Assembly (NCBI GenBank): GCA_023653055.1
Contig: JAMNXR010000003.1
Coordinates: 1-64,000 of the forward strand
DNA length: 64,000 bases
Source: Burkholderiaceae bacterium
GTDB lineage: Bacteria > Pseudomonadota > Gammaproteobacteria > Burkholderiales > Burkholderiaceae_B
Reading direction: 5' to 3'
In this document: in pieces, positions 32,265 through 41,061 of the stretch
Numbering within the stretch: the first letter of the stretch is position 1
How the letters are laid out: every line of letters begins with the position of its first letter
The notes under the pieces: generated by a model
The model's database searches: none
The model's input: only the letters and a program-made list of their open reading frames with translations
Told to the model about the DNA's origin: nothing
Program-made: the position numbers and the translations under genes

Positions 32265-33329
32265 ATGGCTTTAGTTTCCATGCGCCAGCTTCTTGACCAC
32301 GCCGCCGAGCATGGTTATGGCATTCCAGCGTTTAACGTGAATAACCTCGAACAGGTGCAGGCCATCATGGAGGCTGCGGCTCAGACCGATAGCCCCGTCA
32401 TCATGCAAGCCTCTGCGGGTGCACGTAAATATGCAGGCGAGGGATTTCTGAAATATCTAATCCAGGCAGCTGTTGAGTCGTATCCACATATCCCTGTCGT
32501 AATGCATCAGGATCACGGTCAGTCACCCAAAATCTGTCAAGGTGCGATTGATCTGGGATTTTCAAGTGTGATGATGGATGGTTCGCTGAAAGAAGACGGC
32601 AAGTCAATCGCCGACTATGACTACAACGTTGCCGTGACTAAGCAAGTCGTGGATATGGCCCACAAGCTGGGTGTCACGGTCGAGGGTGAGTTGGGCTGCT
32701 TGGGCTCGCTCGAAACCATGGAAGGCGACAAAGAAGATGGTCATGGTGCCGACGGCAAACTGACCATGGATCAATTGTTGACCGACCCTGAGCAGGCCGC
32801 AGATTTTGTGCGCCGTACACAACTCGATGCACTCGCGATCGCGATTGGTACTAGCCATGGCGCCTACAAGTTCACCCGTAAGCCCACAGGTGATATTTTG
32901 TCGATCTCCCGCATCAAGGAAATCAACAAGCGCTTGCCCAACACCCACCTGGTGATGCATGGCAGTTCCAGCGTGCCACAGGAGTTGTTGGCTGAGATCC
33001 GTCAGTTTGGCGGTGACATGAAAGAAACCTACGGTGTGCCGGTCGAAGAAATTCAAGAGGCCATCAAGTTTGGCGTGCGCAAAATCAATATCGACACCGA
33101 CATCCGTTTGGCGATGACCGGTGCGATCCGCCGTTTCTTTGCTGAAAATCCAGGCAAGTTCGATCCGCGCGAATACCTCAAGCCCGCACGTGAGGCGGCC
33201 AAGGCAATTTGTATCGCACGTTACCAACAGTTTGGTACAGCTGGCAACGCGAGCAAAATCAAGGTTGTGCCGCTCAACGAGGTTGCAGCCCAATACGCGG
33301 CTGGTAAATTGTCTCAGGTCGTGCAATAA
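32265..33329 (+). CDS. fba: Fructose-bisphosphate aldolase, class II
   Basis: Zinc-dependent aldolase of glycolysis and gluconeogenesis, 354 residues, beginning [12 protein letters not shown]. Signature M-H-Q-D-H-G-Q-S, which supplies zinc and catalytic residues; V-E-G-E-L-G-C-L-G; and H-G-S-S-S-V-P-Q-E near 222. ATG 32265 has AAGGA 6 nt upstream; the frame open to 32085 is spurious. A TAAAAT at 32207-32212 is a possible -10 element with no good -35. purC follows after 5 nt. Confidence 0.96.
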   Translation: MALVSMRQLLDHAAEHGYGIPAFNVNNLEQVQAIMEAAAQTDSPVIMQASAGARKYAGEGFLKYLIQAAVESYPHIPVVMHQDHGQSPKICQGAIDLGFSSVMMDGSLKEDGKSIADYDYNVAVTKQVVDMAHKLGVTVEGELGCLGSLETMEGDKEDGHGADGKLTMDQLLTDPEQAADFVRRTQLDALAIAIGTSHGAYKFTRKPTGDILSISRIKEINKRLPNTHLVMHGSSSVPQELLAEIRQFGGDMKETYGVPVEEIQEAIKFGVRKINIDTDIRLAMTGAIRRFFAENPGKFDPREYLKPAREAAKAICIARYQQFGTAGNASKIKVVPLNEVAAQYAAGKLSQVVQ

Positions 33330-33334
33330 ACGTG

Positions 33335-34216
33335 ATGACCAACGCACTGTATCAATCCAGCATCCAATCCCTTCCGCTACTTGCGCGCGGGAAAGTGCGC
33401 GACATGTACGCGGTCGGCGACGATAAGCTTTTGATCATCGCGAGCGACCGTATCTCCGCGTTTGATGTGATTCTTGATGACCCGATTCCCGGGAAGGGTC
33501 AAGTCCTCAAGGAGCTCACCGACTTTTGGTTGGAAAAGCTCGCACATGTGTTGCCTAATCATTCAACGGGTATCCACCCTGAAGATATTGTGGCACCCAA
33601 CGAGCGCGACCAAGTCGTCGGACGTGCGGTCGTGGTGAAACGTCTCAAGCCCATTATGGTTGAGGCTGTTGCGCGTGGTTATCTGATTGGCTCCGGCTGG
33701 AAAGATTATCAAGCCACGGGTTCGGTTTGCGGTATTCAGTTGCCTGCGGGTCTCAAGCAAGCGGGCAAATTACCTCAGCCGATTTTTACACCGGCCGCCA
33801 AAGCTGAGATGGGCTTGCATGATGAAAATGTGGATTTCGCGCATGTCATCAAAGAAGTCGGTCAAGAAATGGCTGAGCGTATTCGAGACGTTACGTTGCG
33901 TTTGTATTCTGAGGCTGCGAGCTTTGCTGCAACCAAGGGCATCATGATTGCAGACACAAAGTTTGAATTTGGTCTCGACGCAAACGGCACGCTGCATTTG
34001 ATGGACGAGGTGCTGACGCCTGATTCTTCACGCTTCTGGCCAGCCGATGGCTATCGCGAAGGCATCAGTCCGCCCTCGTTTGATAAGCAGTTCGTCCGTG
34101 ACTGGCTCGAGACGCAGGACTGGGGTAAAACGCCGCCTGCACCGCGATTGCCTGCGGACGTGATTGCTAAAACTGCGGCCAAATACCGCGAAGCCCTTGA
34201 TCGTTTGACCGCCTAA
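33335..34216 (+). CDS. purC: SAICAR synthase
   Basis: Phosphoribosylaminoimidazole-succinocarboxamide synthase, purine step 7. The 293-residue protein has G-K-V-R-D-M-Y near the N-terminus, [21 protein letters not shown], and the T-K-F-E-F-G-L-D metal/ATP region with [15 protein letters not shown] 33335 is likely; GTG 33332 is an alternative. It is followed by purE and purK, so three consecutive purine steps are clustered. Confidence 0.97.
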   Translation: MTNALYQSSIQSLPLLARGKVRDMYAVGDDKLLIIASDRISAFDVILDDPIPGKGQVLKELTDFWLEKLAHVLPNHSTGIHPEDIVAPNERDQVVGRAVVVKRLKPIMVEAVARGYLIGSGWKDYQATGSVCGIQLPAGLKQAGKLPQPIFTPAAKAEMGLHDENVDFAHVIKEVGQEMAERIRDVTLRLYSEAASFAATKGIMIADTKFEFGLDANGTLHLMDEVLTPDSSRFWPADGYREGISPPSFDKQFVRDWLETQDWGKTPPAPRLPADVIAKTAAKYREALDRLTA

Positions 34217-34254
34217 TCGACTCACTGACTCATTTTCATTCGCAAGGCTTTGAT

Positions 34255-34761
34255 ATGACCTCTTTATCTTCTGCCGGTGCACCAATTGTTGGTGTCATTA
34301 TGGGTTCGTCCAGCGATTGGGAAGTCATGCAACACGCCGTCAATATGCTGGGTGATTTTGGTGTGTCCTGCGAGGCTCGTGTGATTTCTGCACACCGCAT
34401 GCCGCTCGATATGGCGGAGTATGGCGCGCAGGCAGCCGCACGCGGCTTGCGCTGCATTATTGCCGGTGCGGGTGGTGCAGCCCATCTGCCAGGCATGATG
34501 GCGGCACTCACTGAAGTCCCTGTGTTTGGCGTGCCAGTACCCTCCAAGTATTTGCGAGGTGAGGACTCTCTTTTATCCATCGTGCAAATGCCCAAGGGTG
34601 TTCCGGTGGCGACCTTTGCCATCGGCGAAGCGGGCGCGGCGAATGCCGCCTTGCATGTGATTGCAACACTCGCGACGACCGATGCCGCACTACGCGAAAA
34701 ACTCATCGCCTTCCGCACCCGCCAAACTGAGGCGGCACGTGCCATGCGGGTGCCTCTGTGA
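34255..34761 (+). CDS. purE: N5-CAIR mutase, catalytic subunit
   Basis: Converts N5-CAIR to CAIR. The 168-residue class I PurE shows [11 protein letters not shown], the catalytic S-A-H-R-M-P loop, [11 protein letters not shown], and [10 protein letters not shown]. The purK start codon GTG overlaps its TGA stop, so translation is coupled. Confidence 0.97.
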   Translation: MTSLSSAGAPIVGVIMGSSSDWEVMQHAVNMLGDFGVSCEARVISAHRMPLDMAEYGAQAAARGLRCIIAGAGGAAHLPGMMAALTEVPVFGVPVPSKYLRGEDSLLSIVQMPKGVPVATFAIGEAGAANAALHVIATLATTDAALREKLIAFRTRQTEAARAMRVPL

Positions 34762-35915
34762 TTGCACCGGGTGAGTGGCTGGGTCTGATGGGAGGCGGTC
34801 AGTTAGGCCGCATGTTCTGTCATGCTGCGCAGTCCATGGGTTATCGCGTTGCGGTATTAGATCCTGCTGCAGAGGGACCCGCGGCCTCGGTCGCGGACAT
34901 GCATATCCAAGCGGACTACGATGATGAAACGGCGCTGATCAAGTTAGCGCAACGTTGTCGAGCCGTCACCACTGAATTTGAAAACGTCCCCGCAAAAAGT
35001 TTGTTGACACTGGCTGCGCATTGTCGCGTGACACCCGGTTCACATGCGGTCGAAATTGTTCAGGATCGCATTGCAGAAAAAGCGTTCATCGCGAGTCAGG
35101 GCGTCGCCGTTGCGCCCTATGCGGCGATCCGAGCGGAGTCAGATTTGCGCGCAGCGGGTGCGCATTTGTTTCCCGGTATTTTAAAAGCGGCTCGCCTAGG
35201 TTATGACGGTAAAGGTCAGGCGCGCGTGCGGTCGCTTGAGGAGGCCTTAAAGGCTTTCGCTGAGTTTGGTGGCGTACCATGTGTGCTCGAAGCCATGCTC
35301 GATCTCAAAGAAGAGCTCTCAGTCGTGTTAGCGCGGGGATTAGATGGAGCGTGCGCGGTATTCCCTGTCGCACGCAACGTCCACGAACAAGGTATTTTGG
35401 CCGTCACAACAGTCGACCTGCAAGCGGTCGCGATGACGGCGCGTGCAACGGAAGCTGCGTTAGCCATTGCACGCGGCCTCAAGTATGAAGGTGTGCTGTG
35501 CGTAGAGTTTTTTGTGTTGGGTGATGGTCAGTTGCTTGTCAATGAGATCGCCCCACGCCCTCACAACAGTGGACACTTTAGTATGAATGCCTGCGTGACC
35601 AGTCAGTTTGAGCAACAAGTGCGCGTCATGGCGGGTTTGCCATTGGGTAGCACGCGCTTGCTTGCACCTGTGGTGATGTTGAATATTTTGGGTGATGTCT
35701 GGTATCCGGGTGCGGATGATCGACAAGCTGAACCCAATTGGCAGGATGTCTTAGCCGTGTCAGGTTCATCATTGCATCTCTATGGCAAGCGCGAAGCGCG
35801 CAGAGCCCGCAAGATGGGTCACGTCAATTGCACGGGTGCGACGCTTGCTGAGGCCGTCTCTCATGCCAACCAAGTCGTACAAGTGTTACGTTTGCCCGTT
35901 GTGGCAACGCTTTAA
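34758..35915 (+). CDS. purK: N5-carboxyaminoimidazole ribonucleotide synthase
   Basis: ATP-grasp enzyme that carboxylates AIR, 385 residues, starting at GTG 34758 (GTGA overlap with purE). It shows [12 protein letters not shown] at the N-terminus, [19 protein letters not shown], and [12 protein letters not shown]. With PurE it performs the two-step conversion used by most bacteria. A sua5 homologue follows after 12 nt. Confidence 0.97.
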   Translation: MIAPGEWLGLMGGGQLGRMFCHAAQSMGYRVAVLDPAAEGPAASVADMHIQADYDDETALIKLAQRCRAVTTEFENVPAKSLLTLAAHCRVTPGSHAVEIVQDRIAEKAFIASQGVAVAPYAAIRAESDLRAAGAHLFPGILKAARLGYDGKGQARVRSLEEALKAFAEFGGVPCVLEAMLDLKEELSVVLARGLDGACAVFPVARNVHEQGILAVTTVDLQAVAMTARATEAALAIARGLKYEGVLCVEFFVLGDGQLLVNEIAPRPHNSGHFSMNACVTSQFEQQVRVMAGLPLGSTRLLAPVVMLNILGDVWYPGADDRQAEPNWQDVLAVSGSSLHLYGKREARRARKMGHVNCTGATLAEAVSHANQVVQVLRLPVVATL

Positions 35916-35927
35916 CGTGGCGGCTCA

Positions 35928-36950
35928 GTGACAACCGCCTCAGATCGCGACATCCATCACGCTGCTGAGGTGTTGCTTCAAGGTGGCTTGGTCGCCTTTC
36001 CAACCGAGACGGTCTACGGGTTAGGCGCAGACGCGGAGAGTCGCGAGGCGGTTGAGCGGATTTATCACGCCAAGGGTCGTCCTGCGAATCATCCTGTGAT
36101 TGTGCATGTGGCGCCCGAGGCGGATGTGTCTTATTGGGCGGCTTCAGTGCCTGAAGAGGCGCGTGCGCTGATTGATGCGTTTTGGCCTGGTCCTCTGACC
36201 TTGATTCTTAAGCGTGCTGCGCATATTTCAGATGTGGTGAGCGGCGGACAAGATAGTGTCGGTCTGCGTTGCCCGTCGCATCCTATTGCACAAAGACTCA
36301 TCCGTGCGTTTGCCGCAGGTAAGCCTTCTGGTCAGGGTGGCATTGCGGGGCCTTCTGCAAATAAATTCGGCAAAGTCTCCCCCACACAAGCCGCGCACGT
36401 ACGCGATGAGTTTCCAGAGCTTGTCGCGGCTGGAATGCCCATTCTTGAAGGTGGTTCAAGCGAGGTCGGCATCGAATCAACGATTATTGATTTATCTCGC
36501 TTGAGCCAAGGTGTCGGCCCTGTGCTATTGCGCCCTGGACTGATTACGGCACACCAAATTTCTCAGATATTGGAAACGCCTGTACACCAACCTGATGCGC
36601 AGGCTCCACGTGTATCGGGTGCCCTCAAGTCACACTATGCGCCTCAGACGCCGATCAAACTTGTCTCTGGGACACGTATCGTAGAGGAGGCGTTATCTCT
36701 TGTGCAGCGATCCGGCCAAAAAATAGTATGTGTCACGCATAGTATTAATCAGGAAATGCTACCGCAGCATGCACAGATCGAGTGGGTTGTCATGCCCGCG
36801 CAGCCCGCCGCGTATGGCTATGCGCTGTATGCAAGCTTGCGCGCGCTGGATCAGGGACACTACAACTGTATGCTTTGGGAAAACGTTCCAGACGCACCCG
36901 AGTGGCTAGGTATTCAAGATCGCCTCGGGCGTGCCGCCGCAGCATTCTAA
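35928..36950 (+). CDS. L-threonylcarbamoyladenylate synthase (TsaC/Sua5)
   Basis: Makes the threonylcarbamoyl-AMP intermediate for t6A37 of ANN-reading tRNAs. The 340-residue protein has the YrdC domain (about 12-200: F-P-T-E-T-V-Y-G-L-G-A-D, K-G-R-P-x-x-H-P, S-A-N-K-F-G-K-V-S-P-T) and an extra C-terminal Sua5 domain (about 235-338), so it is the long Sua5-type rather than short TsaC. The start is GTG 35928 with GGCGG upstream. The window also encodes TcdA, which modifies t6A further. Confidence 0.94.
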   Translation: MTTASDRDIHHAAEVLLQGGLVAFPTETVYGLGADAESREAVERIYHAKGRPANHPVIVHVAPEADVSYWAASVPEEARALIDAFWPGPLTLILKRAAHISDVVSGGQDSVGLRCPSHPIAQRLIRAFAAGKPSGQGGIAGPSANKFGKVSPTQAAHVRDEFPELVAAGMPILEGGSSEVGIESTIIDLSRLSQGVGPVLLRPGLITAHQISQILETPVHQPDAQAPRVSGALKSHYAPQTPIKLVSGTRIVEEALSLVQRSGQKIVCVTHSINQEMLPQHAQIEWVVMPAQPAAYGYALYASLRALDQGHYNCMLWENVPDAPEWLGIQDRLGRAAAAF

Positions 36951-37077
36951 AGAAATTTTCTCTCATGCGTTAAGGCTTGGGAAAATTCATCTATGCTGTG
37001 ATTGTAAAAAATATCAAAAGATTGCAGCTCCTTTGCATCACAAACAGGCGCGACAAAAATAGGAGAGACTCAGGATC

Positions 37078-38232
37078 ATGATGCAGCCTCTTAACGGTGT
37101 CAGGGTTTTGGACTTTAGTACGCTACTGCCAGGACCGATGTGCACACTTTTATTGGCCGAGGCAGGTGCAGAGGTCATCAAGATTGAGCGAGCCTCAGGT
37201 GATGATATGCGTAACTACAGCCCCAAGGTCGGAGCGGATAGCGTCAATTTTTCTTTACTCAATCGGGGTAAAAAATCCATCGTTGCGGATTTAAAAGATC
37301 CCGAGACGATTGTAAAAATTAAACAGCTGATCGCTGAGGCGGACGTGCTGGTTGAGCAGTTTCGTCCCGGTGTCATGGATAGGCTTGGTCTCGGTTACGA
37401 GGCTGTAGCAAAGATGAATCCTCGCCTCGTGTACTGCTCAATTACGGGATTTGGACAAACAGGCCCGAGCGCACAGATCGCTGCGCACGATATCAACTAT
37501 CAAGCGCGTGCGGGCATGGTGGCCCTGAGTGCAGATCGCGACGGTGCTCCCATTGTTCCACCCGTACTCACGGCAGATTTGGCGGGCGGTGCCTATCCCG
37601 CAGTTATGAATATTTTGCTTGGTTTACGCAAACGTGACCAGGATGGTTGTGGCTGTCATCTCGATGTGGCAATGGCGGAAAACTTGTTTACGCTGATGTA
37701 TTGGGGGCTTGGTCACGGCTGGGCGGCGAATCAATGGCCGTCACCTGGCAATGAGTTGCTGACAGGTGGAAGCCCGCGTTATCAGGTGTATCAAACGCTT
37801 GATGATAAGTTTTTAGCAGCGGCGCCCTTAGAAGAAAAGTTTTGGATAAATTTTTTGACCCTCATTGGCCTGACTGAACGCCAGTCGGTGGAAGATGCAA
37901 GCATAGTAAAGGCACGTGTGGCAAAGATCATTGCTCAGCGCACCGCAGCAGATTGGATGGGTATTTTTGAAGGAAACGATGTCTGTGTGGCGGAGATTGT
38001 TGGACTGGAACAGGCCACACAAGATCCGCATTTTATTGAGAGAGGTGTGTTTAATCGAACGCTTCGCACGTCAGACGGGACGGTGATCAAAGCATTGCCT
38101 ACTCCATTGAGCCCAATATTTTTAGGGGAAAATGCATGCGTAATGAGCGCGAGTTTAGGTCAGCATACTGATGAAATTTTAAATGCATCGGGCCAGAAGA
38201 GTGTCTTGGCGCAGAATCAAGGAAAACAATGA
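37078..38232 (+). CDS. CaiB/BaiF family protein with alpha-methylacyl-CoA racemase-like residues
   Basis: A 384-residue family III CoA-transferase-fold protein (V-L-D-F-S-T-L-L-P-G-P at the N-terminus; E-Q-F-R-P-G-V-M-D-R-L-G). Instead of a clear transferase Asp it has A-H137-D-I-N-Y, A-D167-L-A-G-G and P-L-E252-E253, which line up with the His, Asp and Glu residues of alpha-methylacyl-CoA racemase (MCR/AMACR). An epimerase or racemase of 2-methylacyl-CoA thioesters is therefore as likely as a CoA transferase. AGGAGAG lies upstream. It overlaps the SDR gene by 4 nt. The 127-nt leader at 36951-37077 has no evident promoter. Confidence 0.85.
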   Translation: MMQPLNGVRVLDFSTLLPGPMCTLLLAEAGAEVIKIERASGDDMRNYSPKVGADSVNFSLLNRGKKSIVADLKDPETIVKIKQLIAEADVLVEQFRPGVMDRLGLGYEAVAKMNPRLVYCSITGFGQTGPSAQIAAHDINYQARAGMVALSADRDGAPIVPPVLTADLAGGAYPAVMNILLGLRKRDQDGCGCHLDVAMAENLFTLMYWGLGHGWAANQWPSPGNELLTGGSPRYQVYQTLDDKFLAAAPLEEKFWINFLTLIGLTERQSVEDASIVKARVAKIIAQRTAADWMGIFEGNDVCVAEIVGLEQATQDPHFIERGVFNRTLRTSDGTVIKALPTPLSPIFLGENACVMSASLGQHTDEILNASGQKSVLAQNQGKQ

Positions 38233-39038
38233 GTGCAACACCAACAATCAGTCTGGGGCTATCTGGGCAATCCGCTTGGGTCATTGGTGCCTCCGGTGCA
38301 ATCGGCACGGCGGTCGCTGAATTGCTTGCAGAGCAAGGTGTAACGGTATGGTTAAGTGGTCGCGATAAAGACAAGCTCACTGCGCTGCAAGAACGGATTT
38401 CACAAGCGGGCGGGCAGGCTAGGATTCGCGTGTTGGATGCTACCCTCGCAGATGAAGTCACGCACGCTGCACGGGAGATTGTCCGTCAGTCTGGCAAGAT
38501 CATTATCTTGGTCAATTCGACTGCAGTGTCCACGTTTGGTGATTTTCTTGATCTGACGGATGAGGATTGGGAAAAAACCTTTCAAAGTAAGTTGATGGTG
38601 TATGTCCGTTCGATGCGTGCGGTGTTGCCGACCATGCTCAAGGCTGGCTCGGGCGTGATCATCAATATCTCTGGTCGTGCGGGTAAGTTACCCTCTCCAG
38701 CACATTTGCCGGGCGGCAGCATGAATGCAGCCGTCAACTTACTCACTAAAGGCATATCCGATCGTTTCAAGGATCAAGGCATTCGCGCCAATACGATCGC
38801 CCCTGGACCGATTGCTTCAGCGCGTTTTGATGCGCTTGCTGCACAAGATATTGAGAAAGCCTCAGCCATTCAATCCATAAGACCCAATCAAGGATCACCC
38901 AAAGATGTTGCGCAGGCGGTTGTCTGGTTGGTCAGTCCATTGGCATCGCATTTGAATGGTGTTGTTCTACCGCTGGACGGTGGAGCAACGGATGTCGCTG
39001 GTAAGGTCGTCAAAGATGCCGGCATTCAACCGGAATAA
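38229..39038 (+). CDS. SDR-family protein lacking the catalytic Tyr-Lys
   Basis: A 269-residue Rossmann protein of the short-chain dehydrogenase family. The cofactor loop G-A-S-G-A-I-G (20-26) is intact and S148 of N-I-S-G-R is in place, but the Y-x3-K catalytic motif is replaced by G162 and N166 within P-G-G-S-M-N-A-A-V-N, and the usual N-N-A-G is V-N-S-T. The C-terminal L-P-L-D-G-G-A-T is normal. I infer a cofactor-binding but atypical or non-redox SDR. ATGA overlap with the CaiB gene and a 5-nt gap to the racemase-like gene indicate one operon. Confidence 0.82.
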   Translation: MSATPTISLGLSGQSAWVIGASGAIGTAVAELLAEQGVTVWLSGRDKDKLTALQERISQAGGQARIRVLDATLADEVTHAAREIVRQSGKIIILVNSTAVSTFGDFLDLTDEDWEKTFQSKLMVYVRSMRAVLPTMLKAGSGVIINISGRAGKLPSPAHLPGGSMNAAVNLLTKGISDRFKDQGIRANTIAPGPIASARFDALAAQDIEKASAIQSIRPNQGSPKDVAQAVVWLVSPLASHLNGVVLPLDGGATDVAGKVVKDAGIQPE

Positions 39039-39043
39039 TTTGT

Positions 39044-39700
39044 ATGACAGCCCCTCGAATTTTTCTTGTGCACGCCGTGGATGTTTCTATGGCACCCGCT
39101 TCCTCAAGCTTTAAGCAGCAATGGCCTGAAGCGAGCATTATCAATGTGCTCGAGGAGTCCTTGGCGGTCGATATGTTGGCCGATGGAAAAATGACCCCTC
39201 GAATGATTGAGCGGTTTTTACGACTAGGTCAGTACTGTGTAGACGCAGGCGCCGACGGTATTTTGTTTACATGCTCGGCGTTTGGTGAAGCGATCAATCA
39301 TGTCAAAACGCAGCAATCGATCCCCATTCTGACTTCCAATCAAGCGATGTTTGAAGCGTTGCTTGAACGGGGTGGCTCAATCGCGATGTTGACGACGTTT
39401 GGTCCTTCGTTGCAGACACTACGTGATGAGTTGTCACAGATCATGCAAGAAAAGGGTGTTGAGGTGCAGGTGGATTCTTTTATGGTCGAAGGTGCGCTAG
39501 ATGCCTTATTGGCGCGCGATCAAGCGCAGCATGACCTTTTGATTGCTGAGCAGATTAATCGTCTTGATCAGTATTCAACCATTGTGCTTGGGCAGTTTTC
39601 GATGGCCGCTGCTGCAAAGCATTCGGTGATTCGCACGCAGGCCCAGATCATGACGACGCCTGATAGTGCAGTCAAAAAACTTAAACAGCTTTTAAAATAA
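39044..39700 (+). CDS. Asp/Glu racemase superfamily protein, single-Cys type
   Basis: A 218-residue protein with the two-domain aspartate/glutamate/hydantoin racemase fold. The first catalytic position is present as C77 in L-F-T-C-S-A-F-G, but the second is replaced by Q184 in V-L-G-Q-F-S-M-A-A-A where two-base racemases carry Cys. Members with one Cys include decarboxylases and isomerases as well as uncharacterised proteins. It ends the CaiB-SDR operon and is followed by a strong terminator. Confidence 0.8.
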   Translation: MTAPRIFLVHAVDVSMAPASSSFKQQWPEASIINVLEESLAVDMLADGKMTPRMIERFLRLGQYCVDAGADGILFTCSAFGEAINHVKTQQSIPILTSNQAMFEALLERGGSIAMLTTFGPSLQTLRDELSQIMQEKGVEVQVDSFMVEGALDALLARDQAQHDLLIAEQINRLDQYSTIVLGQFSMAAAAKHSVIRTQAQIMTTPDSAVKKLKQLLK

Positions 39701-39737
39701 TGTATGAAATTTTGATCGAGGCTTTTTGATTTGATAA

Positions 39738-39776
39738 AAAAACTGCGGAACACATGTTCAATGTTCCGCAGTTTTT
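39738..39776. terminator. Bidirectional Rho-independent terminator
   Basis: A perfect 15-bp inverted repeat: AAAAACTGCGGAACA (39738-39752) and TGTTCCGCAGTTTTT (39762-39776) around a 9-nt loop. The stem core CTGCGGAACA is flanked by A-runs and T-runs, so it ends transcripts from both sides: the racemase-like gene on the plus strand and gcdH on the minus strand. Confidence 0.92.
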
Positions 39777-39804
39777 CCAAGCACCGTTCAATCAAGCAAA
39801 TAAA

Positions 39805-40995
39805 TTAAAAGAATGCTTGAATCCCTGTCTGTGCTCGGCCCAAGATGAGCGCGTGTACATCATGCGTGCCCTCATAGGTGTTGACCACTTCGAGGTTAAC
39901 CAAGTGACGAGCGACACCATACTCATCAGAGATGCCGTTACCACCCAACATATCGCGCGCCATACGGGCGATGTCCAGCGATTTGCCGCAGGAGTTACGC
40001 TTCATGATGGAGGTGATTTCAACCGCGGCAGTCCCTTCGTCTTTCATGCGTCCCAGACGCAAACAGCCTTGCAAACCAAGTGTGATCTCAGTCTGCATAT
40101 CTGCCAGCTTCTTTTGAATCAACTGATTCGCGGCAAGCGGTCTACCAAATTGTTTGCGATCCAAGGTGTATTGACGGGCCATGTGCCAGCAGAACTCGGC
40201 GGCACCGAGTGCACCCCAAGCGATACCAAAGCGTGCGGAATTTAGGCAGGTAAAGGGGCCTTTGAGACCGGACACGCCAGGTAACATTTGCTCGTCACCG
40301 ATTTCGACGCTATCCATCACGATTTCGCCAGTGATGGAGGCACGCAAGCCAACCTTGCCGTGAATGGCAGGTGCTGTCAGACCTTTCATGCCTTTTTCGA
40401 GGATGAAGCCGCGGATACGACCGTCGTAATCACCGCCCACGCACTTACCCCAAACCACAAACACATCCGCGATTGGGGAGTTGGAGATCCACATCTTATT
40501 GCCGGTCAAGGTGTAGCCATGTGCAGTTTTGACCGCGCGTGTTTCCATGCCGGCTGGATCTGAACCATGATCAGGCTCAGTCAAACCAAAACAACCAATC
40601 CACTCGCCGCTGGCGAGTTTGGGCAGATATTTTTGCTTTTGCGCTTCGCTACCAAACTCGTTGATCGGCAACATCACCAGTGATGACTGCACGCTCATCA
40701 TTGAGCGATAGCCAGAGTCCACACGTTCGACTTCACGCGCAATCAGTCCATAGCTGACATAGTTCAGGCCTGAGCCACCATATTCAACAGGGATCGTGGC
40801 GCCTAACAAGCCAAGCTCACCCATTTCAGGGAAGATCTTGACGTCTGTTTTCTCTTGGCGAAATCCCTCGAGTACGCGTGGGGCCAGCTTGTCCTGACAA
40901 TACGCGCGCGCAGCATCGCGAACCATGCGCTCTTCGTCGGTCAGCTGGCTGTCCAGCAAGAGAGGGTCTTCCCAGTTGAAAGTGGCTTCTGCCAT
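39805..40995 (-). CDS. gcdH: Glutaryl-CoA dehydrogenase
   Basis: FAD enzyme converting glutaryl-CoA to crotonyl-CoA and CO2 in lysine/tryptophan/glutarate breakdown. The 396-residue protein shows the GCDH-type [14 protein letters not shown] (including the Arg that holds the substrate carboxylate), [20 protein letters not shown], and the catalytic Glu in [21 protein letters not shown] 40995 follows GGAG; TTG 41007 is less likely. The CaiB-type gene across the terminator could in principle supply glutaryl-CoA, but its residues point elsewhere. Confidence 0.94.
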   Translation of the reverse strand: MAEATFNWEDPLLLDSQLTDEERMVRDAARAYCQDKLAPRVLEGFRQEKTDVKIFPEMGELGLLGATIPVEYGGSGLNYVSYGLIAREVERVDSGYRSMMSVQSSLVMLPINEFGSEAQKQKYLPKLASGEWIGCFGLTEPDHGSDPAGMETRAVKTAHGYTLTGNKMWISNSPIADVFVVWGKCVGGDYDGRIRGFILEKGMKGLTAPAIHGKVGLRASITGEIVMDSVEIGDEQMLPGVSGLKGPFTCLNSARFGIAWGALGAAEFCWHMARQYTLDRKQFGRPLAANQLIQKKLADMQTEITLGLQGCLRLGRMKDEGTAAVEITSIMKRNSCGKSLDIARMARDMLGGNGISDEYGVARHLVNLEVVNTYEGTHDVHALILGRAQTGIQAFF

Positions 40996-41061
40996 GTCAT
41001 GCTCCAAATTAAAAACTATTCAAAATTGTACAAAATGCCCACACAGGCGCGCCTGAAGACC

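Noticed and set aside
32604-33347. Minus-strand frame of 247 codons opposite fba
   Set aside because: Entirely antisense to class II aldolase; no domain or start signal.
36951-36987. AATTTTC / GAAAATT repeat after the sua5 gene as a terminator
   Set aside because: Only a 7-bp AT-rich stem with a loop of about 20 nt and no T-run; too weak to call.
37078-41007. CaiB gene as succinyl-CoA:glutarate CoA transferase for gcdH
   Set aside because: It lies in a separate convergent operon beyond a strong terminator, and its H-D-I-N-Y, Asp and Glu residues fit the racemase branch better.
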